From Butyrivibrio proteoclasticus (lineage in GTDB: Bacteria > Bacillota > Clostridia > Lachnospirales > Lachnospiraceae): a DNA stretch of 64,000 nt. The translations under genes and the position numbers were made by a program. Positions 15,739 through 23,567 of this stretch are shown here, piece by piece. The stretch is taken from the NCBI RefSeq assembly GCF_900115735.1, contig NZ_FOXO01000007.1, forward strand, positions 62,001 through 126,000, given 5' to 3'. The notes beneath the pieces were generated by a model. The model saw only the letters and a list, made by a program, of their open reading frames with translations. It was not told where the DNA came from and did no database searches. Numbering within the stretch: position 1 is the stretch's first letter; each line of letters opens with the position of its first letter.

Positions 15739-16101
15739 ATGGCAGTAACAAAAATCATCAAGATAGATGATAAGGATGTAACATTCAAAGCCAGTGCAGC
15801 AACTCCAAGAATATACCGTAACCTCTTTGGCAGGGCCATCTTCAAGGAACTGTCAAAGCTGGAAAAGGACATCGATAAAAATGGAGATGAAGACCTGGAT
15901 ATGTTCTCACTTGAGATGTTTGAGAACCTGGCCTATGTCTTTGCAAGGCAGGGTGAGCCTGATAAGAAGTTTACAACTCCTTATGAATGGCTTGATCAGT
16001 TTTCAACTTTCTCTATCTATGAGATTCTTCCGGAGCTTATATCTCTTTGGGGAATGAATATCCAGCAGCAGGAAGAGTATAAAAAAACTTCCAGCAACTG
16101 A
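15739..16101 (+). CDS. Phage tail assembly chaperone, upstream frame
   Basis: ATG 15739 after AAGGAGGAG encodes 120 residues (MAVTKIIKIDDKDVTFKASA...) with the features of the small chaperone encoded between major tail protein and tape measure in siphophages. It ends KKTSSN at TGA 16099-16101. The frame passes through a run of seven A (16081-16087); shifting there joins the downstream frame, as in the known frameshifted G/GT-type chaperone pairs. It is a remnant of a prophage tail module of which only three genes are left. Confidence 0.7.
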   Translation: MAVTKIIKIDDKDVTFKASAATPRIYRNLFGRAIFKELSKLEKDIDKNGDEDLDMFSLEMFENLAYVFARQGEPDKKFTTPYEWLDQFSTFSIYEILPELISLWGMNIQQQEEYKKTSSN

Positions 16102-16273
16102 TAGAGAAATGATGACAGCGCTTTTCCTTCTACGATGCGTACAGGTCGGGATTTCCATAAGAGACCTCGACCTGATTACCATCGGGACGGTAAATGACAT
16201 GTACGTTGAAAGTGGAAATGATACCTGCGATTATGATGTACTGGCCACTCAGGATGATTTTGATGCGTTCTGA
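16088..16273 (+). CDS. Phage tail assembly chaperone, frameshift-extension frame
   Basis: In the +1 frame from the A7 run the sequence reads KKLPATDREMMTALFLLRCV then QVGISIRDLDLITIGTVNDM, ending TGA 16271-16273. This is typical of the T half of tail chaperones, which is made only by ribosomal frameshifting. An ATG at 16109 exists but has no ribosome binding site. Either +1 or -2 slippage at 16081-16087 would make the fusion. It may also be read as a simple relic. Confidence 0.6.
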   Translation, partial: LPATDREMMTALFLLRCVQVGISIRDLDLITIGTVNDMYVESGNDTCDYDVLATQDDFDAF

Positions 16274-16302
16274 CATAAATAGTTTAATCATGATTATACT
16301 TT

Positions 16303-16337
16303 ATGATAAAATTAATCATATAAACTAATTTTATCAT
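16303..16337 (+). promoter_or_regulatory. 12-bp inverted repeat abutting a ribosome binding site
   Basis: ATGATAAAATTA (16303-16314) and TAATTTTATCAT (16326-16337) are perfect inverted repeats with an 11-base loop. The ribosome binding site GAAAGGA starts immediately after, so it could be a repressor operator or a translation-controlling hairpin for the lipoprotein gene. Confidence 0.4.
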
Positions 16338-16352
16338 GAAAGGATAAGTGAT

Positions 16353-17615
16353 ATGAGAAGGTGCTTGGCATTATTGTTGATATCATTGATGCTAGTGGGG
16401 TGTGGTAATACGACTAGTGATGCGTCAAAGACAGAGGATAGTAGCGGTGTTGCCGAAGATAATACTGAAACAGTTAATTTTGCTGGAACGTACATAGGAC
16501 TGCATGGTAGTGGGATAACATTATTTGATAATGGAGGGGCAGAGTACTATTGGAAAGAGTGGACTGATGTTGAAACTGGGGATACTTGGGAGTATGAAAA
16601 CAATAGGATTATCTTTCATAGTAGGAGTCTTGGATACGATATTTATGCTGAAGTGGAAGGTGCGAATACTTCTAATTTAAATTTCCAAAGTGATGAAGCA
16701 ACATGGCAAGATGAGTTATTTGTCAAGATATCAGGCGATATAAATAGTAAGGGGATAGAGGACTATAAAGCCCTTATTGAGAATCAGCTCAATATTTCGT
16801 TAGCAAAAGATGATAGCAATGATCTGAAGAATGATACATTAGCAGGATTTTATTTTGAGTACTATGAGAATTATGAACAAAGCGATAATGATGATGAAAT
16901 GATGGCTTATGTAGACGAAAATAATGATCGTGGGTTAATTGTTCCTAAAGCATCTTTGGAAAGTCAGGAATTATCAGAAAGTGATAAACAGCAAATACAG
17001 GACCGATCTGATGAGTACATTGATTGGAATCTTTCTAAGATGATTGATGTTTATGGAGACGGTAGGACATTGGATTCTGATGGTGTAAGTATTGTTAATA
17101 TTTCTAATGACAACCTAATGACTAAAACAGCAAAGATTGATGGCGATGACGAATTCAACGCATATGTTACAATTTATTATGATCAAGATACTACATCAAG
17201 ATTCTTTACTGTATTCATGGCAAAAAAAGATGATGTCAATGCTGAACAGGACTATAAACAAATTGTTAAATCAGTTAAATATATTGGGGATGAATCAAAA
17301 TCTGTCCAAACTAGTAATTCGAGTGAAAAGGAAACTGTTACTACTAATAATGACGTGGTATCAGCAGATTTAAAAGAGTTTCTTGACAACTATGAGTCAT
17401 TTATGGACGAGTATGTTGATTTTATGAAAAAATATAAAGACAACCCATCAGATTTATCATTACTAGCTGATTATGCGGATATGCTTCAAAAATATAGTGA
17501 TTTTGCAGAAACTGCTGAGCAGTATGATACAAATGAGATGTCTACTGAAGATGCCAAATACTATCTTGACGTGATGAACAGAATTAATAAAAAGCTTTTG
17601 GAAGTCGCAGGCTAA
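16353..17615 (+). CDS. Lipoprotein of unknown function (DUF6591-like C-terminus)
   Basis: ATG 16353 after AAAGGA encodes 420 residues. The N-terminus is a lipoprotein signal (MRRCLALLLISLMLVGCGNT) with the lipobox Cys at 17. Residues 40-130 resemble a small beta domain of the DUF5640 or lipocalin-like kind (FAGTYIGLHGSGITLFDNGG). The C-terminus (about 340-418) is a helical domain (LKEFLDNYESFMDEYVDFMKK, YADMLQKYSDFAE) seen in many Lachnospiraceae surface lipoproteins and close to DUF6591. Codon use is AT-rich, as for cargo of the surrounding mobile element. Substrate or role unknown. Confidence 0.75.
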   Translation: MRRCLALLLISLMLVGCGNTTSDASKTEDSSGVAEDNTETVNFAGTYIGLHGSGITLFDNGGAEYYWKEWTDVETGDTWEYENNRIIFHSRSLGYDIYAEVEGANTSNLNFQSDEATWQDELFVKISGDINSKGIEDYKALIENQLNISLAKDDSNDLKNDTLAGFYFEYYENYEQSDNDDEMMAYVDENNDRGLIVPKASLESQELSESDKQQIQDRSDEYIDWNLSKMIDVYGDGRTLDSDGVSIVNISNDNLMTKTAKIDGDDEFNAYVTIYYDQDTTSRFFTVFMAKKDDVNAEQDYKQIVKSVKYIGDESKSVQTSNSSEKETVTTNNDVVSADLKEFLDNYESFMDEYVDFMKKYKDNPSDLSLLADYADMLQKYSDFAETAEQYDTNEMSTEDAKYYLDVMNRINKKLLEVAG

Positions 17616-17679
17616 TGTAGACGTAGTTAAGTTTATAACTAATATGGCAGATAAGAAATGATAGGAGGATAGCTAAGAG

Positions 17680-17916
17680 ATGCGATTTGAAGAATCACCC
17701 GCTACAGAAGAAGAGGATTCCTATGGGTATAGAATTGAATGGAACAATTATTATCCCAAAATGGATGGCAACGGGTTAGGACCAGGTTCAATGCCAGGTG
17801 GAGGCTTTGATAATGCGTGGGAACAATTCACTAAAATGAGGGAAGGCATAAAGTATAGTGGCGTTAAACTAATTAAAATTGATAAGGATGGAAACGAAAC
17901 TGTTTATGCCTCTTAA
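17680..17916 (+). CDS. Small hypothetical protein, 78 aa
   Basis: ATG 17680 lies about 15 bases after ATAGGAGGATAG. The product is acidic at the N-terminus, has a Gly/Pro-rich centre (GLGPGSMPGGGF) and a beta-like C-terminus (GVKLIKIDKDGNETVYAS). No family recognised and no signal peptide. A terminator follows directly, so it ends a transcription unit, possibly with the lipoprotein gene upstream. Confidence 0.5.
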   Translation: MRFEESPATEEEDSYGYRIEWNNYYPKMDGNGLGPGSMPGGGFDNAWEQFTKMREGIKYSGVKLIKIDKDGNETVYAS

Positions 17917-17940
17917 TTAAAAAAATTATGTGAAAAGTAA

Positions 17941-17977
17941 AAGCATCTACCTTTCAAAGGATAGGTGCTTTTTTCAT
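17941..17977 (+). terminator. Intrinsic terminator
   Basis: AAGCATCTACC and GGATAGGTGCTT form a stem with a short loop, followed by TTTTTT. Confidence 0.75.
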
Positions 17978-17996
17978 GCCCTTTTGGAGGTAAATA

Positions 17997-18281
17997 ATGG
18001 CTGATAGGCTTAGAGAAATTACAGTAGAAATCGGTGGAGATACTACAAAACTGTCGGCTTCACGTAAACAAGTAAATAGTGATATGAGACTTATGAACTG
18101 TGGGAACAAAAAGATTAATGAGCTTTTGAAGAAATTGGAGAAATATGATCTTGTTCAGAGAAAGCACAGAGGGCTTGGGAAGCCAAACAGGATTTATGTG
18201 TACGATCTTCTTTCACCGTACAATCTAAATTGGAAGCCCGGAGTAAAGAAAACTATGGAAGGAGAGGAAAAATATGCTTAA
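17997..18281 (+). pseudogene. Chimeric remnant: tape-measure start fused to RepA end
   Basis: ATG 17997 after TTTGGAGGT encodes MADRLREITVEIGGDTTKLS, the usual opening of phage tail tape-measure proteins. After about 30 residues it switches to a winged-helix end (KKINELLKKLEKYDLVQRKH, then GLGKPNRIYVYDL) typical of the replication initiator RepA of integrative elements. The in-frame fusion records a large internal deletion that joined a prophage to a conjugative-element end. It overlaps the following Xis gene by 8 bases. Confidence 0.65.
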
Positions 18282-18639
18282 TACAAATCTTGGATGCAAC
18301 AATGCAAACGGAATAACTCTGATACATGAGATTACAGAACGTCCCGCTAAAGTTCCGACGATGGTTCCGCTTGCTTATGGAATTCTTTGTGAGCTGAAGA
18401 AGACTATGAAAAAAGCGGTTCCGGTAAAAGTGGTGAAAGATAGCCCCGCTGTTTCTATTGCGGACAAGTACTCTCTATCGATACAGGAAGCTGCTGAGTA
18501 TTACGGGATTGGAGAAAAAAGACTTAGAAGTATTATATCAGAGCACTATAATGAGCCGTTCATTCTTGAAATAGGATCGCATCAGCGCATTAAGCGAAGA
18601 CTCTTCGAAGAGTTTCTTGATCAGGCAACGGCGGTATGA
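18274..18639 (+). CDS. Tn916-type excisionase (Xis)
   Basis: ATG 18274 after GGAGAGG gives 121 residues. The C-terminal 65 residues (IADKYSLSIQEAAEYYGIGE, then KRLRSIISEHYN and IKRRLFEEFLDQ) match the winged-helix Xis of Tn916-like elements, which bends DNA at element ends and directs Int to excision. The N-terminal 45-50 residues are additional; the family is usually about 67 residues, so an internal start near MKKAVPVKVVKD is possible. It lies 120 bases upstream of the integrase gene. Confidence 0.78.
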   Translation: MLNTNLGCNNANGITLIHEITERPAKVPTMVPLAYGILCELKKTMKKAVPVKVVKDSPAVSIADKYSLSIQEAAEYYGIGEKRLRSIISEHYNEPFILEIGSHQRIKRRLFEEFLDQATAV

Positions 18640-18683
18640 ATAAACACATGAAATGATGAAAACAGAACAAAAATTACGTGGCA

Positions 18684-18733
18684 GGCGAACAGCCCGATTG
18701 ATATAATGTCAATGTCGGGTAGTTCGCCTTTTC
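18684..18733 (+). terminator. Hairpin between xis and int
   Basis: GGCGAAC (18684-18690) pairs with GTTCGCC (18722-18728), with an inner CCCGA/TCGGG stem, then TTTTCT. It could attenuate int transcription. Confidence 0.6.
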
Positions 18734-18758
18734 TAATTAGACAAGGAGGACTACTAAT

Positions 18759-19955
18759 ATGAGTGAAAAAAGAAAGGATAACAGAGGAAGAGTTTTACAC
18801 AACGGAGAAATTCAGCGTAAAGACGGTAGATACCAGTTCAAGTATATTGATGCTGATGGGAAAGAGAGATTCGTATATAGCTGGAGGCTTGATCATAATG
18901 ACGCTACACTGCCTGGAAAAGTAAGAACATTGTCGCTTCGCGAGATGGAGAGAAAGATTCAGGCTGATCTGTTTGATAACATCGTTTCTAACGGAGGCAA
19001 TATGACAGTGCTGGAACTTTTGGAGAAATACATTTCTACGAAGACCGGTGTGAGACCTACAACAAAGGCGGGGTATAAGACGGTGACCAATTTCCTGAGT
19101 AAGGATCCCTTTGGCAGAAAGCGCATTGATACAGTGCGCCTCTCAGATGCAAAATGCTGGCTTGTTAAGCTTCAGGCAGATGGAAAGAGTTATAGCTCAA
19201 TTCATTCTTTAAGAGGCGTCTTAAGACCGGCTTTTAAGATGGCTGTAGACGATGATCTGATCTGCAAGAGCCCGTTTGATTTCGAGTTGGCATCCGTGAT
19301 CGTAAATGATAGCCATACAAGGCTTTCGATAACAAGGGACGAAGGGAGAAAATTCCTTAAGTTTGTAAAAGAGGATCCTCATTTTGGCAAATACTATGAT
19401 GGGATTTATATTCTTTTCCATACGGGGCTTCGCATCTCGGAGTTTTGCGGACTGACTCTTGGGGATATCGATTTTGAGAATCACAAGATCAATGTGGACC
19501 ATCAGCTTCAGAAACGTGCACATATCGGATACTACATCAAGAGCACAAAGACTACGTGCGGAACCAGAGTACTACCCATGACAGAAGACGTTGCGGCTTG
19601 CTGTAGGAAGATCATCTCTGAACGCAACGCGCCCAAGGTTGAGCCGATAGTAGACGGGTATACCGGATTTCTGTATTACGACAAGGATGGAAGCATTACA
19701 TACTCGCTTCACTGGGAACATTACTTTAAGCATATAGTGGACAAGTATAATTCCATTTACAAGCTTCAGATGCCCGAGATTACACCTCATGTATGCCGCC
19801 ATACCTACTGTTCCAACATGGCGAAGTCCGGGATGAATCCGAAAACGCTTCAGTATCTCATGGGACATGCGGACATCGGAACCACGCTTAATGTCTATAC
19901 TCAAGTGAATTTTGAGGATGCAAAAGCAGAGATCGAGAAGCTTAACGTTGTGTGA
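18759..19955 (+). CDS. int: Tn916-family tyrosine integrase
   Basis: ATG 18759 after AAGGAGG encodes 398 residues, close to the 405 of Tn916 Int. Residues 8-55 form the three-stranded arm-binding domain (GRVLHNGEIQRKDGRYQFKY). A SAM-like core-binding domain (about 85-175) follows. The catalytic domain shows Arg in HTGLRISEF, HVCRHTYCS (His-x-x-Arg), GHADIGTTLNVY (His and nucleophilic Tyr). All catalytic residues are present, so it may be active. It recombines att sites using Xis upstream. Repeats that look like arm sites follow directly. Confidence 0.93.
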   Translation: MSEKRKDNRGRVLHNGEIQRKDGRYQFKYIDADGKERFVYSWRLDHNDATLPGKVRTLSLREMERKIQADLFDNIVSNGGNMTVLELLEKYISTKTGVRPTTKAGYKTVTNFLSKDPFGRKRIDTVRLSDAKCWLVKLQADGKSYSSIHSLRGVLRPAFKMAVDDDLICKSPFDFELASVIVNDSHTRLSITRDEGRKFLKFVKEDPHFGKYYDGIYILFHTGLRISEFCGLTLGDIDFENHKINVDHQLQKRAHIGYYIKSTKTTCGTRVLPMTEDVAACCRKIISERNAPKVEPIVDGYTGFLYYDKDGSITYSLHWEHYFKHIVDKYNSIYKLQMPEITPHVCRHTYCSNMAKSGMNPKTLQYLMGHADIGTTLNVYTQVNFEDAKAEIEKLNVV

Positions 19956-19962
19956 AAATCTT

Positions 19963-20015
19963 AAGGTGTAAACGACAAATAATTACACCTTACTTTACAC
20001 CTTTTGCTGGTGTAA
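19963..20015 (+). repeat. Integrase arm-type repeats
   Basis: AAGGTGTAA (19963-19971), TTACACCTT (19983-19991 and 19995-20003) and GGTGTAA (20009-20015) form a set of short direct and inverted repeats just after int. This is the usual place for arm-type Int sites at an element end. A 12-bp match (TACACCTTTTGC) recurs at 22184-22195. Confidence 0.5.
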
Positions 20016-20097
20016 ATATGCCAAAATATGCATATATTATGCCGGCAAATGAAAATGAAAAAGGTGTCTAAGCCCTGATAAAACAAGGAAAAACGAT

Positions 20098-20151
20098 ATG
20101 ATTAAGATACTATTCATCTGCCACGGCAATCCACTGCCAAAATGCCTATAA
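20098..20151 (+). pseudogene. 5' fragment of a low-molecular-weight phosphatase gene (likely att remnant)
   Basis: ATG 20098 after AAGGAAAA encodes MIKILFICHGN, nearly the start of the intact phosphatase at 23568 (MIRILFVCHGN), then departs into PLPKCL and stop. The break falls inside the P-loop. It is best explained as the displaced 5' end of the phosphatase gene left when an element inserted at the CHGN codons and supplied a replacement 5' end. Confidence 0.6.
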
Positions 20152-20398
20152 GCCAGATAAAAAGGGCATTGATGATTTTGAAAAAGCCCTTTTACTCAAA
20201 GTTTACTCAAAGCGAAATGACCAATGGAATATGCCATAAACTAGCATAAACACTAGTGATTTTACTGTTTTTTGGCGTTATAATCCCTCCAAAATTATTA
20301 GAAAATCTGATATATGAGAAATATCTTGATCTTGCCATGGTTTATTATATTGGTGTTGATTTTCCTGTCGAGGGGGTTGGGAATATCATGGTAAAGAA

Positions 20399-20785
20399 AT
20401 GCTTAAGACCTGGGGAATCAGAAAGTCTGACCTACGAGCAGCATCCAAAGATAATATGAAAAAGCAGCCCTATAAACTGGAAAACATATTTGATCTTATA
20501 ATCAGAATAAACGGACTTGACGGGGAACAGCTGTATCCTGAAGAAATGCGCGGAGAAAATGGAGATGTGTTTGTTTTATCAAATCCGGACAGGCTTTATG
20601 GAGGCAGGTTGTTATATGATATAGACAAGTTGAGTGAATTAGCAGACAAGTTAGGAAAGTGTTTCTATATCATACCCAGCAGCATACATGAGCTTATTTT
20701 GATAAGGAGCAAGTTGGATTTGGAATTAGACTTCATCAGACAGATGGTGCATGAAGTCAATAGAACGACTGTAGTTCCTGAATAA
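20399..20785 (+). pseudogene. DUF5688-family protein, C-terminal fragment
   Basis: The 128-residue frame begins MLKTWGIRKSDLRAASKDNM and contains FVLSNPDRLYGGRLLYDIDK and CFYIIPSSIHELILI, the C-terminal landmarks of DUF5688, a family frequent on Lachnospiraceae mobile elements. Complete members have about 300 residues; here the N-terminal half is absent and the start has no good ribosome binding site. Function of the family is unknown. Confidence 0.6.
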
Positions 20786-21025
20786 GTGCTTAGCGATAGT
20801 GTTTATGTTTATGACAATGACAGCAAGAGTGTAAGAATAGCTTGATAAAGGATTTCAATTATTTTATGAAGCAGGAGGATTACTCTTCCTGCTTCATGTT
20901 ATTTAAAGAGATATAGCTATTTAGTAGGGAAAGTGGTTTGTGGAATATATTATATTAGATTGAAAGATGATATAATAATTTCGATTAAAGAAAATATGTA
21001 AACATTTTTTATGAGGAATAGAGTT

Positions 21026-21325
21026 GTGATAGCTACCAAGTATTCAATCAAAGAAATAAAGGATATGATCAGGCCACTTGTTGAGAAATACTCAGCTGAT
21101 GGGGCTGTTATTTTTGGTTCCTATGCAAGAGGAGATGCTACAGAGGACTCTGATATTGATGTGATGATCATTGGAGGACAATATTTTGATCCGACAGATG
21201 TATTCTGTATAGCTGATGAACTCTATGACATCTCGGGCAAACAAGTTGATGTTTATGAGGAACGTGAGATAGATAGAAACTCAGAGTTTTTTAGAAATAT
21301 ACTTAAGGACGGAGTAAAGGTTTAA
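21026..21325 (+). CDS. MntA-type minimal nucleotidyltransferase (antitoxin)
   Basis: GTG 21026 is preceded by TGAGGAA, better than ATG 21011, which has no ribosome binding site. The protein has the nucleotidyltransferase motif FGSYARGDATEDSDIDVMI (GS...DxD) and a third Asp in QVDVYEE. Proteins of this size paired with HEPN partners act as antitoxins, AMPylating a Tyr on the HEPN toxin. The HEPN gene starts on the base after its stop codon. It sits in the mobile remnant zone, as such modules often do. Confidence 0.85.
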   Translation: MIATKYSIKEIKDMIRPLVEKYSADGAVIFGSYARGDATEDSDIDVMIIGGQYFDPTDVFCIADELYDISGKQVDVYEEREIDRNSEFFRNILKDGVKV

Positions 21326-21661
21326 ATGCAGTATACTGACGAGCAGAGAATTGAAAAAATAAAAGTAACAGTTTCAAAGCTTCAGGAATATGTTACCAGT
21401 TCAGGGCTTACAAGAGACAAAATTTTAGAAGATGAAACAATAAGATGGACTTTAACAACACCGCTATATAACATAGGTGAGCATGCATATTATCTGAGCA
21501 AGGAGTTTAAGGAAACGAACTCAGATATTCCATGGGCAAAAATATCAGGACTTCGGCATAGGTTGGTTCACGACTATGACAACACCAACTGGACGATAAT
21601 CTGTGATATTGTATTTGATGTTATTCCGGAGTTTAAGAAGCAGCTTGACGGGATAAAATAG
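21326..21661 (+). CDS. HepT-type HEPN-domain RNase toxin
   Basis: The 111-residue helical protein starts at ATG 21326, directly adjoining the MntA stop. The motif RHRLVHDY (Arg77, His82, Tyr84) is the RX4HXY active site of HEPN ribonucleases; the Tyr is the residue AMPylated by MntA in characterised systems. Length and layout match HepT (DUF86). Toxicity and neutralisation are inferred from the family. Together with 21026-21325 it forms an apparently intact toxin-antitoxin pair. Confidence 0.87.
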   Translation: MQYTDEQRIEKIKVTVSKLQEYVTSSGLTRDKILEDETIRWTLTTPLYNIGEHAYYLSKEFKETNSDIPWAKISGLRHRLVHDYDNTNWTIICDIVFDVIPEFKKQLDGIK

Positions 21662-21665
21662 GTAA

Positions 21666-21959
21666 ATGAAAATGACAAAGAAACAGAATAATACCGTATT
21701 AAAGCCTCTACCTTTTATTGCCCCAGGTTCGGAGAAGAAGATTACTCCGGAAGAAATGAATAAAAGAAAGATAAAGTTTGAGAGACTAGAGAAGATTGGT
21801 GAGAAACATACTGTTATCACCGGTCATGATGTTGATGGCGAAACTGAAAATCCTTCTAGGATCAAAGCCATGATTTTGATAAATCAGGACAAAGATGTGC
21901 CGGAAGAGTTATTAAAACAGATTGAGGAATACGATAAAGAATTGTTGAAAACTAAGTGA
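21666..21959 (+). CDS. Hypothetical protein, 97 aa, third gene of the TA operon
   Basis: ATG 21666 lies 4 bases after the HepT stop. The product is charged and mostly helical (PEEMNKRKIKFERLEKIGEK, VPEELLKQIEEYDKELL) with a central beta-like HTVITGHDVDGETENPSR. No family recognised, no membrane or signal sequences. Position and the terminator after it suggest cotranscription with MntA-HepT; it may be unrelated cargo. Confidence 0.6.
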   Translation: MKMTKKQNNTVLKPLPFIAPGSEKKITPEEMNKRKIKFERLEKIGEKHTVITGHDVDGETENPSRIKAMILINQDKDVPEELLKQIEEYDKELLKTK

Positions 21960-21991
21960 AGAGTTTACAACAATAAAATAATTACAGTGAG

Positions 21992-22032
21992 CACCTGTTT
22001 TACTCCGTGTGAGAGTAAGACAGGTGTTTTAT
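21992..22032 (+). terminator. Terminator of the MntA-HepT unit
   Basis: CACCTGT...TTACTC pairs with GAG-AGTAA...ACAGGTG (ending 22026), followed by TTTTATTT. The rest of the 21960-22387 gap shows no ORF; it contains only the 12-bp repeat TACACCTTTTGC at 22184-22195. Confidence 0.75.
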
Positions 22033-22387
22033 TTGTTCGTTTTTTAATCTACGGACAACTTCGGCAATCTCTCTAAAATATCAAATACATCGTAAGCGCG
22101 AAATATTTAGGCGGATAGCTACCGCCATTAATTAAGTTCATAATGGATTCGAATAACGTACATTTTACTATGGCACCTTTTTCTACACCTTTTGCCCATC
22201 AAAATTCGTAAAAAACATCAAATTATATCAAGCTCATTAATCGAGAAATCCAGTAAAATAGAGGCTTTGGCGATAGCTATTCTTGAAAACCTCTTAATAA
22301 AGAAAAACTAATATTATTGATAAAACGCAGTTTATAGGAAGGCTAATCCAAATTGATTTAGGATTGGCCTTCTCTTAATACAAATAA

Positions 22388-22938
22388 AAGGAAGCAATTG
22401 CATTTTTTTAATGCCTTGCAGATAAGTCAAGACTGTCCATACTAAAGTCGCTTATGGTAGAAGATATGTACGTTGAGCGCCTTGCAGAGCGCCTTGAACT
22501 GACCTCTGTCACAGTTTCTTTTCACCTGAAAAAACTCGAAGATGCCGGGGCTGTTAAGTCTTACAAAGATCAGTACTATACTATGTACTCCATCAATAAG
22601 GATATTTTTGAGGTTAATATCATTGATATCTTAAGTGAAAAGACATCTGAGAGTGAACTGCAAAAAGAGCGCGACGATGCATATCGCAAAAGGTTATTGA
22701 TGCTTTCTTTGAATATGGCAAGCTTAAAGCTATTCCCAGTCAGCGTAAGAAGGAAAAGATTGTCCTTGAAGAAATTTGGAAAGCATTTAAGAAGGGAAAA
22801 AAATATACAGAGAAAGAAGTAAATCTGATCAGCGCTGATTTCCATGATGACTTTTGCACGATCAGGAGAGATATGGTTGCAGAAGGAATTTTGGAGAGAA
22901 AAGACGGGGTGTATACTATCACTGATATCCTAAAGTAG
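22388..22938 (+). pseudogene. ArsR-type HTH with DUF2087 domain, broken
   Basis: Reading across two lesions gives a normal ArsR-DUF2087 regulator: KEAIAFF, a TAA at 22409, then CLADKSRLSILKSLMVEDMY and LELTSVTVSFHLKKLEDAGA (HTH), then after a one-base loss in an A-run near 22690 the other frame continues KVIDAFFEYGKLKAIPSQRK and FHDDFCTIRRDMVAEGILER, ending TAG 22936-22938. No start codon is left. Nonsense mutation, frameshift and lost start all point to a decayed gene. Confidence 0.75.
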
Positions 22939-23061
22939 AAGCCGGATAATAAGCAGAAAATACATTGTATACGGATTTGAAAGAACTGGCAGAAGGTCAA
23001 ATATTTAGAATATGGGTAATAAATTGTATAGGAATGACTCATATCATAATTTGCAGTATTT

Positions 23062-23340
23062 GAGTCAACGAATTTGGAAATCTCTTATGACCGCAAATTG
23101 CAATGGTTGAAAAATGAATCAATCATCTGGATAGAAATTATTGACCGCAAATGAAGTTATGAAGTTTTTGAATCATCTGACAATATGATTAGATATGACC
23201 GCATAATGCATAATTGAATAATGAGTCAATTGCAAGCACTTATCATCATGACTTCAAGTGTAGAGATTGGAAATTGAGTCAATCGCAAGCGCTTATCACT
23301 TTGACTTCAAATGGAGAAAACATCAAATGAAGTCAAACTG
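23062..23340 (+). repeat. Five-unit 53/54-bp array of alternating short inverted motifs
   Basis: GARTCA motifs start at 23062, 23116, 23170, 23223 and 23276, and GAAGTCA follows at 23329 (steps 54, 54, 53, 53, 53). In each of the five units a TGAC motif (TGACCGCA in the first three, TGACTTCA in the last two) starts exactly 26 bases after the unit start. Units 4 and 5 share long blocks (GAGTCAATYGCAAGCRCTTA). Regular phase with otherwise diverged sequence implies selection on the motifs or an old tandem expansion. No ORF. Confidence 0.7.
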
Positions 23341-23351
23341 CTAAGCCAGAA

Positions 23352-23380
23352 AAGAGACCATAGCGGCCTCTTTTTCATTC
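23352..23380 (+). terminator. Terminator-like hairpin after the 53-bp array
   Basis: GAGACC and GGCCTC form a short stem followed by TTTTTC. If the array is transcribed on the plus strand, transcription would end here. Confidence 0.5.
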
Positions 23381-23567
23381 CTCCGAATATCTCAGAATCA
23401 CCAACCCCGCCTGACTACTTTTGATGTCCATGATTTTCCCAGATATTCGTAGTTATTACACAAACTGTGATATTATAGTTCTGTGACCGTGATATGTGAA
23501 CACTTTTCTAATCCCGCAACGGTGCGCATTACAGGGAATAACTCAGAATTTCAAGGAGTCAAAATCA

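Noticed and set aside
20256-20459. 67-residue ORF before the DUF5688 fragment
   Set aside because: No ribosome binding site, atypical composition, and it overlaps the DUF5688 frame, which has clear family motifs.
23062-23340. CRISPR array
   Set aside because: Repeats are only 6-8 conserved bases in alternating orientation, units are diverged, and no cas gene is present.
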